Below, piece after piece: positions 34,585-42,510 of a stretch of 64,000 nucleotides of DNA. Source of the stretch: Arthrobacter sp. SLBN-83 (GTDB lineage Bacteria > Actinomycetota > Actinomycetes > Actinomycetales > Micrococcaceae); NCBI RefSeq assembly GCF_006715285.1, contig NZ_VFMX01000001.1, positions 4,030,001-4,094,000 of the forward strand. The letters are read 5' to 3'. Every line of letters starts with the position of its first letter. The stretch's first letter is position 1. The translations under genes and the position numbers were made by a program. The notes under the pieces were generated by a model, which searched no databases, was not told the origin of the DNA, and worked only from the letters and a program-made list of their open reading frames with translations.

Positions 34585-35806
34585 GGCGGCGGTTCCTTCC
34601 CTCGGCGGTAAAGCAGAGCAATGGAACCTCCCGCTCGGCCTTGGTCAGTGAGCCGTGCTGGCCCACCACTTCCATGGCAGTGGGCCGCATGCGCCGGCCG
34701 TCGTAAAGTGCGACGGCGTCACGCGCCGCGATCATCACGTCGCCAATCCTGCCTTCAACAGCAGGCCGCACGTCACCAAAGAGCCCCCCGGCAACGGCTT
34801 CCTCCCGGGTGAAGGCCCACACCCGGTCACCGAACCGGGCTTTCCACGCGGCCAGGAGCCGGTCGCGGGCACGGGGAGAGGACTCCACGTGCCCCTCATC
34901 CAGGTACAGGTGCACCATGCGTGGTTCACCGGCCGTGTGGCGGACTCCGTCCACCAAATCGGGATCCTTGGAGAAATCAATGCGCTGCGACTCGGGGACG
35001 TCCAGCATCCCGTGGTCCGCAGTCAGCAGGATGGTGGTGCCGGCCGGCAGGGAGGAGTAGAGCCGCTTGACGGTGGCGTCGAGCTCTTCCAGCTGGTGTT
35101 CCCACTGTTCAGACCTGCTGCCGTGCCGGTGCCCTGCCTTGTCCAGTTCATTGACGTAGAAATACATCAGGGACCGTCCGGGGGCAGCCATGGCCTCGGC
35201 AGCGGCGGCGGTTCGCGCGTGGGAAGTTGTCCCGGAGATGAACCTGCCACCCCGCAGCGCTGCGCGGGTCATGGGCGAGCTGTCGAACTGGGCGAGGCTG
35301 ACGGTGGTGACATCCACCTCTTCGGCGATTCGTTCAAAGACCGTGGGGAACGGCTGCCAGGTGGAGGGGTCGACGCCGGGATCCCAGTTTCCCAGCAGGT
35401 TGACCACTTTGTCCTGGTCCGGGTCCAGGACGTCGTAGCCCACCATGCCGTGCTGCCCGGCCGGAAGTCCGGTTCCGAAGCTGGACAGTGCTGCAGCGGT
35501 GGTGGACGGAAAGGCGGAGTCCAGCCACACCGGGACCTCCCCCTGGCCGGCCTGCACCACCGAGCGCAGGAAGGGAGTGTGCGCGGCCTTTTGCTTCAGG
35601 AGGTTCCGGCCCAAGCCGTCAGCAAGCACTATGCAGACTTTGGCGGCGGCAGGAAGCGCCAGGGTGTTGGTGAAGCCCTCAACGCCAAGGCTGGCTGCCG
35701 CGCTGGTCAGGACCTCGGCGATGGAGCGGTGTCCGTAGGCGGGAGCGGGCGGAAGGTCGGGGGTACGTCCGGGGGCTTCTACAGCGTGGTGGCGGTCTTC
35801 CGGCAT
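34577..35806 (-). CDS. Alkaline-phosphatase-superfamily protein (nucleotide pyrophosphatase/phosphodiesterase type)
   Basis: A 409-residue protein with the superfamily metal-binding core: VLADGLGRNLL, then the nucleophile region FPSTTAAALSSFGTGLPAGQHG, later LTADHGMLDVPE. These are the two-metal phosphodiesterase/phosphatase residues. No signal peptide is seen, so it appears cytosolic. The natural substrate is not clear. ATG at 35806 (MPEDRHHAVE) is one base past the DUF5998 stop; a GTG seven codons upstream is possible. Confidence 0.85.
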   Translation of the reverse strand: MPEDRHHAVEAPGRTPDLPPAPAYGHRSIAEVLTSAAASLGVEGFTNTLALPAAAKVCIVLADGLGRNLLKQKAAHTPFLRSVVQAGQGEVPVWLDSAFPSTTAAALSSFGTGLPAGQHGMVGYDVLDPDQDKVVNLLGNWDPGVDPSTWQPFPTVFERIAEEVDVTTVSLAQFDSSPMTRAALRGGRFISGTTSHARTAAAAEAMAAPGRSLMYFYVNELDKAGHRHGSRSEQWEHQLEELDATVKRLYSSLPAGTTILLTADHGMLDVPESQRIDFSKDPDLVDGVRHTAGEPRMVHLYLDEGHVESSPRARDRLLAAWKARFGDRVWAFTREEAVAGGLFGDVRPAVEGRIGDVMIAARDAVALYDGRRMRPTAMEVVGQHGSLTKAEREVPLLCFTAEGRNRRRG

Positions 35807-35807
35807 C

Positions 35808-36551
35808 TCAGCGCTGCTGGTGCCCACGGCTGAGCCGGTTGCCGAACACTCCCGAGCGCGGCCGGGGGGCCATGGACTGGGCGTGGGAGACGGGGGCAGC
35901 GGAACCGGTGTTGACCGCGCGCAGGGCCCGGGCGAAGAGCTTGGCATCCTGCACGGCCTGCAGGCCATCGGCCTCGGCGCTGATGCGGAGCACGATGTCT
36001 TCCTGCGCGATGGTTCCGGTGTACCCGTGGTCCGCCTCGCATTGCGGATCGCCGCAGCTGGCCGGGCCCATGTCCAGCCGCTGTCCGCCGGACCAGGCGA
36101 TGGACAGGGTCAGTTCGCGGACGGGGTCCGACGGCTTATAGTTCTGCGGCTGCGCGTACATGTAGCTCAGGACCACGGACCGGATCTGGGCCACGGGAAC
36201 GGACTCCGTGGATATCTGGGCGACGATCTGCTCCCCCGCCTCGTCCAGCTGCTGGTCGTCCACATGGGTGATTACCAGCATGTCCGCAGTAAGCACCAGC
36301 ACCGTAATGTGGCGTCGGACTTCGGCGCGATCGAAGTGGGTTTCCAGGTGCACCAGGTGGGCCACGCAGTCCCGGCCGTCCAGTGCATCGTCCACGACGT
36401 CAGAAACCAGCCGCGGGTAGAAGCCCGCCTTCTGCAGGGCGTCTTCCAGGCTCTGGCCCTGCACTCCGTGGTTGTGTGAGCTGTGCTGGCGGACGGCCTG
36501 GTTTTCATTGCCGGGCGTTTCGGGCGCCGACGCGGGAGGCTGGAAGCTCAT
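35808..36551 (-). CDS. DUF5998 family protein
   Basis: A 247-residue soluble protein resembling actinobacterial DUF5998. After a polar, Pro-rich N-terminus there is an ordered core (about residues 35-215; LEDALQKAGFYPRLVSDVVDDAL, HITVLVLTADMLVITHVDD, IRSVVLSYMYAQPQNY) with CGDPQCEADHGYTG that could bind metal. Function unknown. ATG at 36551 follows a GGGGG stretch; a longer open frame upstream would overlap the neighbouring gene and lacks such a site. Second gene of the four-gene operon ending in tdk. Confidence 0.8.
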   Translation of the reverse strand: MSFQPPASAPETPGNENQAVRQHSSHNHGVQGQSLEDALQKAGFYPRLVSDVVDDALDGRDCVAHLVHLETHFDRAEVRRHITVLVLTADMLVITHVDDQQLDEAGEQIVAQISTESVPVAQIRSVVLSYMYAQPQNYKPSDPVRELTLSIAWSGGQRLDMGPASCGDPQCEADHGYTGTIAQEDIVLRISAEADGLQAVQDAKLFARALRAVNTGSAAPVSHAQSMAPRPRSGVFGNRLSRGHQQR

Positions 36552-36592
36552 GCCCCCATTTTCACAGATCGCCCGGTCACTTGCTAACCGCG

Positions 36593-39277
36593 TCAGCCCA
36601 GCATCGCCCGGCGCGCACTGTCCGTGCGCTGTGCGGCGTTGCCGATCCGCACGTCGGCAGCAAGGATCGTCACCCCGGCGGTGCCGCACAAAACCGGGTT
36701 GAACTCCACCAGCGCGATCTCCGGGTGGTTGTCCTTCATCCAAGCCAACCTGGCCGCCAGGTCCTCCAAGGCCGGCACGTCGACGGCCGGCAGGCCCTGG
36801 TAGCCGAAGAGCTTCCGGGACGCCCGGGGGGCCCGGATGAAATCGTGCACGTCCGCGGCGGATAGCGGCGGCACCCGGTGCGACCAGTCATCGAGCAGGT
36901 TGACGGCGTCACCGGCCAGGCCGAACGAGATGACCGGGCCCAGCAGCGGATCCTCGATGGCCCGGAAGGTGCACGCCTGCCCCACCGGCGCCATCGCCTG
37001 CACTTCGAGCGCAGGGTCCCCGTAGGCTGCGAGCGCCCGGCGCATTTGCTGCACATTGAGCCGCAGCGATTGTTCATCCTCGATGCCCAGGCGCACCCCG
37101 CCAAGGTCCAGCCGGTGGCGAAGGGCCGGGGCTGTGGTCTTCAGCACCACGGGCCAGCCCAGCGCGTCAGCGGCAGCCACGGCCTCATCAGGGGTGGTGA
37201 ACGGCAGGGACGGCAGGACGGAGATGCCGTAGTGACCCAGGAGGGAAGCAGTTGCCGCCGGGTCCAGTTGCTTGAGCTGGTCGCCGGTGACATCCAGCAG
37301 CAGTCCGTCGAGCTCTGCTTCCGCCTGCCGCGGATCGCAGCCTGCGGGTTCCACAAACTGGCCCTGGTCGCGGGCGGCCCATTCCGCGTACCGCACTACA
37401 GCTGCGAGCGCGGCCACCGCGGCGCCGGGGTTGGAATAGCAGGGGACGGTGCATCCTTCCGCGCCCACCAGGCCTTCCACGTTGATGGCGGGGTCCAGGA
37501 TGCCGGTGAACGCTGCCACCACAGGCTTACCGGCGCTGGCTGAACATTCGGCCAGGACCTGCGCCACGGCGTCGGCGGTCAGGCCACGGGCGGGCAGCAG
37601 GGCGGCGACGGCGGCGTGCACGGCGTCAGAGGCCAGGGCGTCAAGGAGGGCCTTCCGCAGTGCGGGCAGGGCCACCGACTGGCCGGCGTCGAGGTCCAGT
37701 CCGGAGACCACCTGCGCCACCCCCAGCCCGTGCGCCACGGCACTGTCCGCCACTACGTTGCCCAGCGCCTCGGAGTTGCTGAAGACGGCAACATCCGGTC
37801 CGGCGGGAAGCGGCCGGCCGGAGACCACCTGGGCCACGTCCACGAGCTGTTCCACAGTCTCCACCCGGATCACGCCCGACTGGCGCAGCATGGCATCCAG
37901 CGCACCGGCCGGCGCCTGGGTGGTGCGGACCGCATGCCCGGGCGGCAGCCGCAGCCCCATGGTGTCCGACTTGGCCACGATTACGGGCTTGGTGCGGGCC
38001 AGCCGGCGGGCAATGCGGGAGAACTTGCGGGGGTTGCCGATCGACTCCAGGTACAGGCCCACGGCGGAGGTGTCGGCGTCGTCCTCCCAGTACTGCATCA
38101 TGTCGTTGCCGGAAACGTCCGCCCTGTTGCCCGCCGAAAGGAGGCTGGACACTCCCACCCGGCGCCGGCTGGAGGCGGCGTAGAGCGAGACGCCGATGGC
38201 CGCGGACTGGCTGAACAGGCCCAGGCCGCCGCGCAGCGGCATGGTGGGGGCCATGGAGGCGTTCAACGCAACGTTCGGGTGCGTGTTGGCGATGCCCAGC
38301 GACGCCGGGCCGATCACCCGCATGCCGTTCGCCCTGGCTTGGCGCACCAGGGCGCGTTGCCGCAGCAGGCCGCGTTCGCCGTCGTCCGCGAAGCCTGCCG
38401 AGGCGATCACGACGCCTTTGACGCCCGCCGCAGCGCACTCCGCAACGACCCCGGTGACCTCCTCGTAGGGCACGGCAATGATGGCCAGCTGGACGGGTTC
38501 GGGGACTTCGGAGAGCTTGCCGTAGGACATCATGCCCGCAAGCTCCAGCGCTTCCGGATTGATGGCGTAGACGGAGCCGTGGAAGCCGCCCTCGATGATG
38601 TGCTCCAGCAGCTGGTACCCCACGGTCCCCCACCTGCGGCTGGCACCGATCACGGCAACGGACGACGGCGCCAGCAGCTCCCGGACGCTCCTCGCCTCGG
38701 CGCGGTGCTCGCGGGATTCCATTACGGCCCGGGATTTCTCGGTGGGGTCGATGTTGAACTCGAGGCTGACGACGCCGTCGTCGAAGTGGCGCTTGACGTC
38801 GTACCCGGCGTCGGAGAAGACCATCAGCATCTTCCGGTTTTCCGGAAGCACCTCGGCGGTGAACTTCCGGATGCCGTTTTCATGCGCGGCGGCGGCCAGG
38901 TGTTCCAGCAGGATGGAGCCGATTCCCCTCCCCTGGTGGGCGTCGGCGATGTTGAAGGCAACCTCGGCCTCGGTGGGGTTGGGGAGGCGGTCGTAGCGGC
39001 CGATGCCTATGATTTCATCGCGGATGGTGATGACGAACGCCACCCGGTCCTTGTAGTCCACCTCGGTGAAGCGCTTGAGCTCCTTGGCGGACAGCCTGGC
39101 CTTGAAGGCGAAGAAGCGCATGTAGATTGAATTCTGCGACTGACCGGTATGGAAGGCCTGGACAGCCTCCGCGTCCGACGGGTGGATGGGCCGCAGATGC
39201 GCTGTCCCGCCGTCCCGCAGGACGACATCGGCTTCCCAATGTTCCGGATATTCGCCGTCCCCGGGCTGATCCACCAT
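36593..39277 (-). CDS. Fused GNAT acetyltransferase / NDP-forming acyl-CoA synthetase-like protein
   Basis: An 894-residue fusion. The GNAT domain is at the N-terminus (about residues 15-185, acetyl-CoA loop HQGRGIGSILLE). Then follow a CoA-binding domain (VAVIGASRRWGTVGYQLL, about 207-300), a succinyl-CoA-ligase-like region, and an ATP-grasp part in the last 220 residues. E. coli Pka/PatZ has the opposite domain order; the GNAT-first order is known from actinobacterial protein lysine acetyltransferases. It probably acetylates enzymes such as acyl-CoA synthetases. ATG start without a ribosome-binding site. Confidence 0.88.
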   Translation of the reverse strand: MVDQPGDGEYPEHWEADVVLRDGGTAHLRPIHPSDAEAVQAFHTGQSQNSIYMRFFAFKARLSAKELKRFTEVDYKDRVAFVITIRDEIIGIGRYDRLPNPTEAEVAFNIADAHQGRGIGSILLEHLAAAAHENGIRKFTAEVLPENRKMLMVFSDAGYDVKRHFDDGVVSLEFNIDPTEKSRAVMESREHRAEARSVRELLAPSSVAVIGASRRWGTVGYQLLEHIIEGGFHGSVYAINPEALELAGMMSYGKLSEVPEPVQLAIIAVPYEEVTGVVAECAAAGVKGVVIASAGFADDGERGLLRQRALVRQARANGMRVIGPASLGIANTHPNVALNASMAPTMPLRGGLGLFSQSAAIGVSLYAASSRRRVGVSSLLSAGNRADVSGNDMMQYWEDDADTSAVGLYLESIGNPRKFSRIARRLARTKPVIVAKSDTMGLRLPPGHAVRTTQAPAGALDAMLRQSGVIRVETVEQLVDVAQVVSGRPLPAGPDVAVFSNSEALGNVVADSAVAHGLGVAQVVSGLDLDAGQSVALPALRKALLDALASDAVHAAVAALLPARGLTADAVAQVLAECSASAGKPVVAAFTGILDPAINVEGLVGAEGCTVPCYSNPGAAVAALAAVVRYAEWAARDQGQFVEPAGCDPRQAEAELDGLLLDVTGDQLKQLDPAATASLLGHYGISVLPSLPFTTPDEAVAAADALGWPVVLKTTAPALRHRLDLGGVRLGIEDEQSLRLNVQQMRRALAAYGDPALEVQAMAPVGQACTFRAIEDPLLGPVISFGLAGDAVNLLDDWSHRVPPLSAADVHDFIRAPRASRKLFGYQGLPAVDVPALEDLAARLAWMKDNHPEIALVEFNPVLCGTAGVTILAADVRIGNAAQRTDSARRAMLG

Positions 39278-39354
39278 AGGCTTAGCCTAGTCAAAAACTC
39301 CCGCAGCACACCCCAATCGCTGCGCAGTAACCCCAGAAGGATTCACCAAACCCC

Positions 39355-41871
39355 ATGGCCCGCCGCCAAAGTCCAGCCCCGATCGCAGACGAGAACTACA
39401 CGGAGAACATCGTCGATATCGATGTCACCTCCGAGATGCAGGGCTCGTTCCTGGAGTACGCGTACTCGGTGATCTACTCGCGCGCGCTCCCTGACGCCCG
39501 GGACGGGCTCAAGCCGGTGCAGCGGCGCATCCTTTACATGATGAGCGACATGGGGCTGCGCCCGGACCGCGGCCACGTCAAAAGCGCCCGTGTGGTGGGT
39601 GAGGTCATGGGCAAGCTGCACCCGCACGGCGACGCCGCCATCTACGACGCCATGGTGCGCATGGCGCAGGACTTCTCCCTGCGCCTGCCGCTGATCGACG
39701 GGCACGGAAACTTCGGCTCGCTCGACGACGGCCCTGCAGCACCGCGGTACACGGAGGCCAGGCTTGCTCCCGCCGCCCTCACGCTCACCAGCCATCTCGA
39801 CGAAGACGTGGTGGACTTCGTCCCCAACTACGACAACCAGCTCACCCAGCCGGATGTCCTTCCCGCCGCTTTCCCCAACCTGCTGGTCAACGGCGCCACC
39901 GGCATCGCCGTCGGCATGGCCACCAACATGGCCCCGCACAACCTGGTGGAGGTCATCTCCGCGGCCCGCCACCTGATCGCCAACCCCGACGCCACCCTGG
40001 ACGACCTCATGCGGTTCGTCCCGGGCCCGGACCTCCCCAGCGGCGGCCGGATCGTGGGCCTGGACGGCATCCGGGACGCCTATGCCACCGGCCGCGGCTC
40101 CTTCAAGACCCGCGCCAAGGTGGAAATCGAACAGCTGTCCGCGCGCCGCACCGGCCTGGTGGTCACCGAACTGCCATACATGGTGGGCCCGGAGAAGGTC
40201 ATCGAGAAGATCAAGGACGCCGTCAACGCCAAGAAGCTGACCGGCATCAGCGACATCGTTGACCTGACCGACCGCAAGCACGGGCTGCGGCTGGTCATCG
40301 AGCTCAAGAACGGCTTCAACCCGAACGCCGTGCTGCAGCAGCTTTACCGGTACACGCCGATGGAGGACTCCTTCGGCATCAACAACGTCACCCTGGTGGA
40401 CGGCCAGCCGCAGACCTTGGGCCTGGTGGACCTGCTGTCCGTCTACGTCAACCACCGCATCAACGTGGTCCGCCGCCGGACCGTCTTCCGGCTCGGGAAG
40501 AAGAAGGACCGCCTGCACCTGGTGGAGGGCCTCCTCATCGCCATCGTGGACATTGACGAGGTCATCCAGATCATCCGGTCCTCGGACGAGGCCGCCGCGG
40601 CACGCGAGCGGCTGATGTCCATCTACGACCTCACCGAGATCCAGGCCAACTACATCCTGGAACTGCGCCTGCGCCAGCTCACCAAATACTCCCGGATCGA
40701 GCTGGAGAAGGAGCAGGACGAACTGCGCCGCGAGATTGCAGAACTCGAGGCAATCCTGGGCTCCGAGGAACTGCTGCGCACCGTGGTCTCCGACGAACTG
40801 GGCGCCATCGCCGAGGAACACGGCACACCGCGCCGGACGGTCCTGCTCGAATCCGAGGCCGTCTCCCCCACCGTGGCGGCCGAGCTTGCAGGGGCCAACG
40901 GCAAGAAGGGCAAGGCCGCACCCCTGTCGCTGGAGATCGCGGACGACCCCTGCTGGGCGATCCTCACAGCCTCCGGGCAGGTGGCGCGGACCAGCAACCA
41001 GGAGCCGCTGGCCGAGGCAGGGCCCCGGAGCAAGCACGACGTGTACACGTCCGTGGTGAAGACCTCGGCCCGCGGCGAGATCGCGGCGGTCACCTCGCTG
41101 GGCCGCATGCTCCGGCTGCAGGTCATGGACATGCCGGTGCTGGCGCCCATGGCCGGACTGCCCAACCTCGCCGGCGGCGTTCCGGCCAAGGAGTTCCTCA
41201 CGCTGGTGAAGGGTGAGTCCCTGGTGGCGTTCGTGCGCCTGGACGAGGTCCTGGCCATCGGCACGGCCCAGGGCGTGGTCAAGCGCGTCCAGCCGGACTA
41301 CCCCCTCAACCGCGAAGACTGGGAAGTCATCACGCTCAAGGACAAGGACGTTGTAGTCGGCGTCGCTCCGGCCGCCGCAGACGACGCCGACCTGGTGTTC
41401 CTCACCAGGGAAGCCCAGCTGCTGAAGTTCCCGGCATCCGCCGTCCGTCCGCAGGGGCGTACCGCCGGCGGCATGGCGGGAATCAAGCTTGCCGCGGGCG
41501 ACCAGGTCATCTTCTTCGGCGCCGTGCAGCCCAAGGACGAGGCCGCCGTCGTAGTAACCATCGCCGGCACCAACGGCGCCCTGCCCGGCACCGCTCCAGG
41601 CACGGCCAAGGTCACCGCCTTCTCCGAATACCCTGCCAAGGGACGCGCGACGGCAGGGGTCCGGTCGCACCGGTTCCTGAAGGGCGAGGACATGCTGCTG
41701 CTCGCCTGGGCAGGGCATGGCCCCGCGAAGGCATCGTCTGCCGCCGGCGTGGCGCGCTCGCTGCCGCAGGAGCACGGCCGGCGTGACGGCTCAGGCGTCC
41801 CGCTCTCCCAGGCCGTGGAAGCGGTGGGCCCGGCCATGGCCTGGCCCGATGGGGAATCCGCCGGGGCCTAG
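39355..41871 (+). CDS. parC: DNA topoisomerase IV subunit A
   Basis: An 838-residue type IIA topoisomerase A subunit. The DNA-cleaving Tyr is Y132 in APRYTEARL; the winged-helix region (GEVMGKLHPHGDAAIYDAMVRMAQ) and the C-terminal beta-pinwheel (from about residue 500) are present. Where gyrase has its QRRGGKG box, this protein reads QGRTAGGM near residue 700, which supports ParC rather than GyrA. The partner ParE is encoded 8.5 kb away on the other strand. Divergent from the GNAT/synthetase gene. Confidence 0.9.
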   Translation: MARRQSPAPIADENYTENIVDIDVTSEMQGSFLEYAYSVIYSRALPDARDGLKPVQRRILYMMSDMGLRPDRGHVKSARVVGEVMGKLHPHGDAAIYDAMVRMAQDFSLRLPLIDGHGNFGSLDDGPAAPRYTEARLAPAALTLTSHLDEDVVDFVPNYDNQLTQPDVLPAAFPNLLVNGATGIAVGMATNMAPHNLVEVISAARHLIANPDATLDDLMRFVPGPDLPSGGRIVGLDGIRDAYATGRGSFKTRAKVEIEQLSARRTGLVVTELPYMVGPEKVIEKIKDAVNAKKLTGISDIVDLTDRKHGLRLVIELKNGFNPNAVLQQLYRYTPMEDSFGINNVTLVDGQPQTLGLVDLLSVYVNHRINVVRRRTVFRLGKKKDRLHLVEGLLIAIVDIDEVIQIIRSSDEAAAARERLMSIYDLTEIQANYILELRLRQLTKYSRIELEKEQDELRREIAELEAILGSEELLRTVVSDELGAIAEEHGTPRRTVLLESEAVSPTVAAELAGANGKKGKAAPLSLEIADDPCWAILTASGQVARTSNQEPLAEAGPRSKHDVYTSVVKTSARGEIAAVTSLGRMLRLQVMDMPVLAPMAGLPNLAGGVPAKEFLTLVKGESLVAFVRLDEVLAIGTAQGVVKRVQPDYPLNREDWEVITLKDKDVVVGVAPAAADDADLVFLTREAQLLKFPASAVRPQGRTAGGMAGIKLAAGDQVIFFGAVQPKDEAAVVVTIAGTNGALPGTAPGTAKVTAFSEYPAKGRATAGVRSHRFLKGEDMLLLAWAGHGPAKASSAAGVARSLPQEHGRRDGSGVPLSQAVEAVGPAMAWPDGESAGA

Positions 41872-41873
41872 AA

Positions 41874-41908
41874 GGGCCGGGCTCGGCTGGCACAGCCGGG
41901 CCCGGCCC
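41874..41908 (+). terminator. Terminator hairpin after parC
   Basis: A 16-bp stem (41874-41889 with 41893-41908, one G-U pair) with a GCA loop begins 3 bp after the parC stop. There is no T-tract, and the DinB gene starts 20 bp downstream, so it may attenuate rather than fully stop transcription. Confidence 0.6.
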
Positions 41909-41927
41909 CACCGCTTAGACTGCTCCC

Positions 41928-42446
41928 ATGCCTATCGTTCCTGATGCCAAGGACTGGACCTGGGTCCTGTCCCGCCCCTGCCCGGAATGCTCCTTCGACG
42001 CCTCCTCCGCCACACCGGCAACGGTCCCGGGCTCCATCGAAAGCATGATCCCGCGGTGGCTCGCCGTCCTGCGCCGGCCGGATGCGGCGGAGCGCCCCGA
42101 TGACGACACGTGGTCTGCGGTTGAGTACGCCTGCCACGTGCGGGACGTTTTCACCCTCTTCGTGCAGCGGCTGAACCTGATGCTCACGTCGGATGATGCC
42201 CGCTTCGCGGACTGGGACCAGGACCTGACGGCGATCGAAAAGGACTATGCCAACGCCGACCCGTCGGAAGTGGGCCTCGAACTGGCGGCAGAAGGACACG
42301 AGGCGGCCGAGTCCTTCGCCCGTGTCCCCGAAGAGGACTGGGGGCGCAGGGGTCTGCGCAGCAACGGCTCCGAGTTCACCGTCCTGACGCTCTCCCAATA
42401 CTTCCTGCACGACGTCGTCCATCACCTGCACGACGTCAACGGCTAG
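41928..42446 (+). CDS. DinB family protein
   Basis: A 172-residue four-helix-bundle protein of the DinB/mycothiol-dependent type. The metal-binding histidines appear as VEYACHVRDVF and HDVVHHLHDV near the C-terminus. Relatives include mycothiol- or bacillithiol-dependent S-transferases; the function here is unknown. ATG start 56 bp after parC. Convergent with cydDC. Confidence 0.85.
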   Translation: MPIVPDAKDWTWVLSRPCPECSFDASSATPATVPGSIESMIPRWLAVLRRPDAAERPDDDTWSAVEYACHVRDVFTLFVQRLNLMLTSDDARFADWDQDLTAIEKDYANADPSEVGLELAAEGHEAAESFARVPEEDWGRRGLRSNGSEFTVLTLSQYFLHDVVHHLHDVNG

Positions 42447-42473
42447 GGACACGGTCGCCCCGCCCCTTCCAGG

Positions 42474-42510
42474 GTCAGCGGGAGGGGCGTCAGCGGGAGG
42501 AGAGTCAGCG
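42474..42510. repeat. 15-bp tandem repeat at the 3' end of cydDC
   Basis: GTCAGCGGGAGG recurs at 42474 and 42489, and the third period starts GTCAGCG at 42504, giving a 15-bp spacing. Read on the minus strand, each unit carries CGC TGA in the same frame, so the cydDC stop codon is followed by two further in-frame copies of its own stop context. Confidence 0.7.

Noticed and set aside
39343..41775. 810-codon open frame on the minus strand opposite parC
   Set aside because: Shadow of parC; no domain and no ribosome-binding site.
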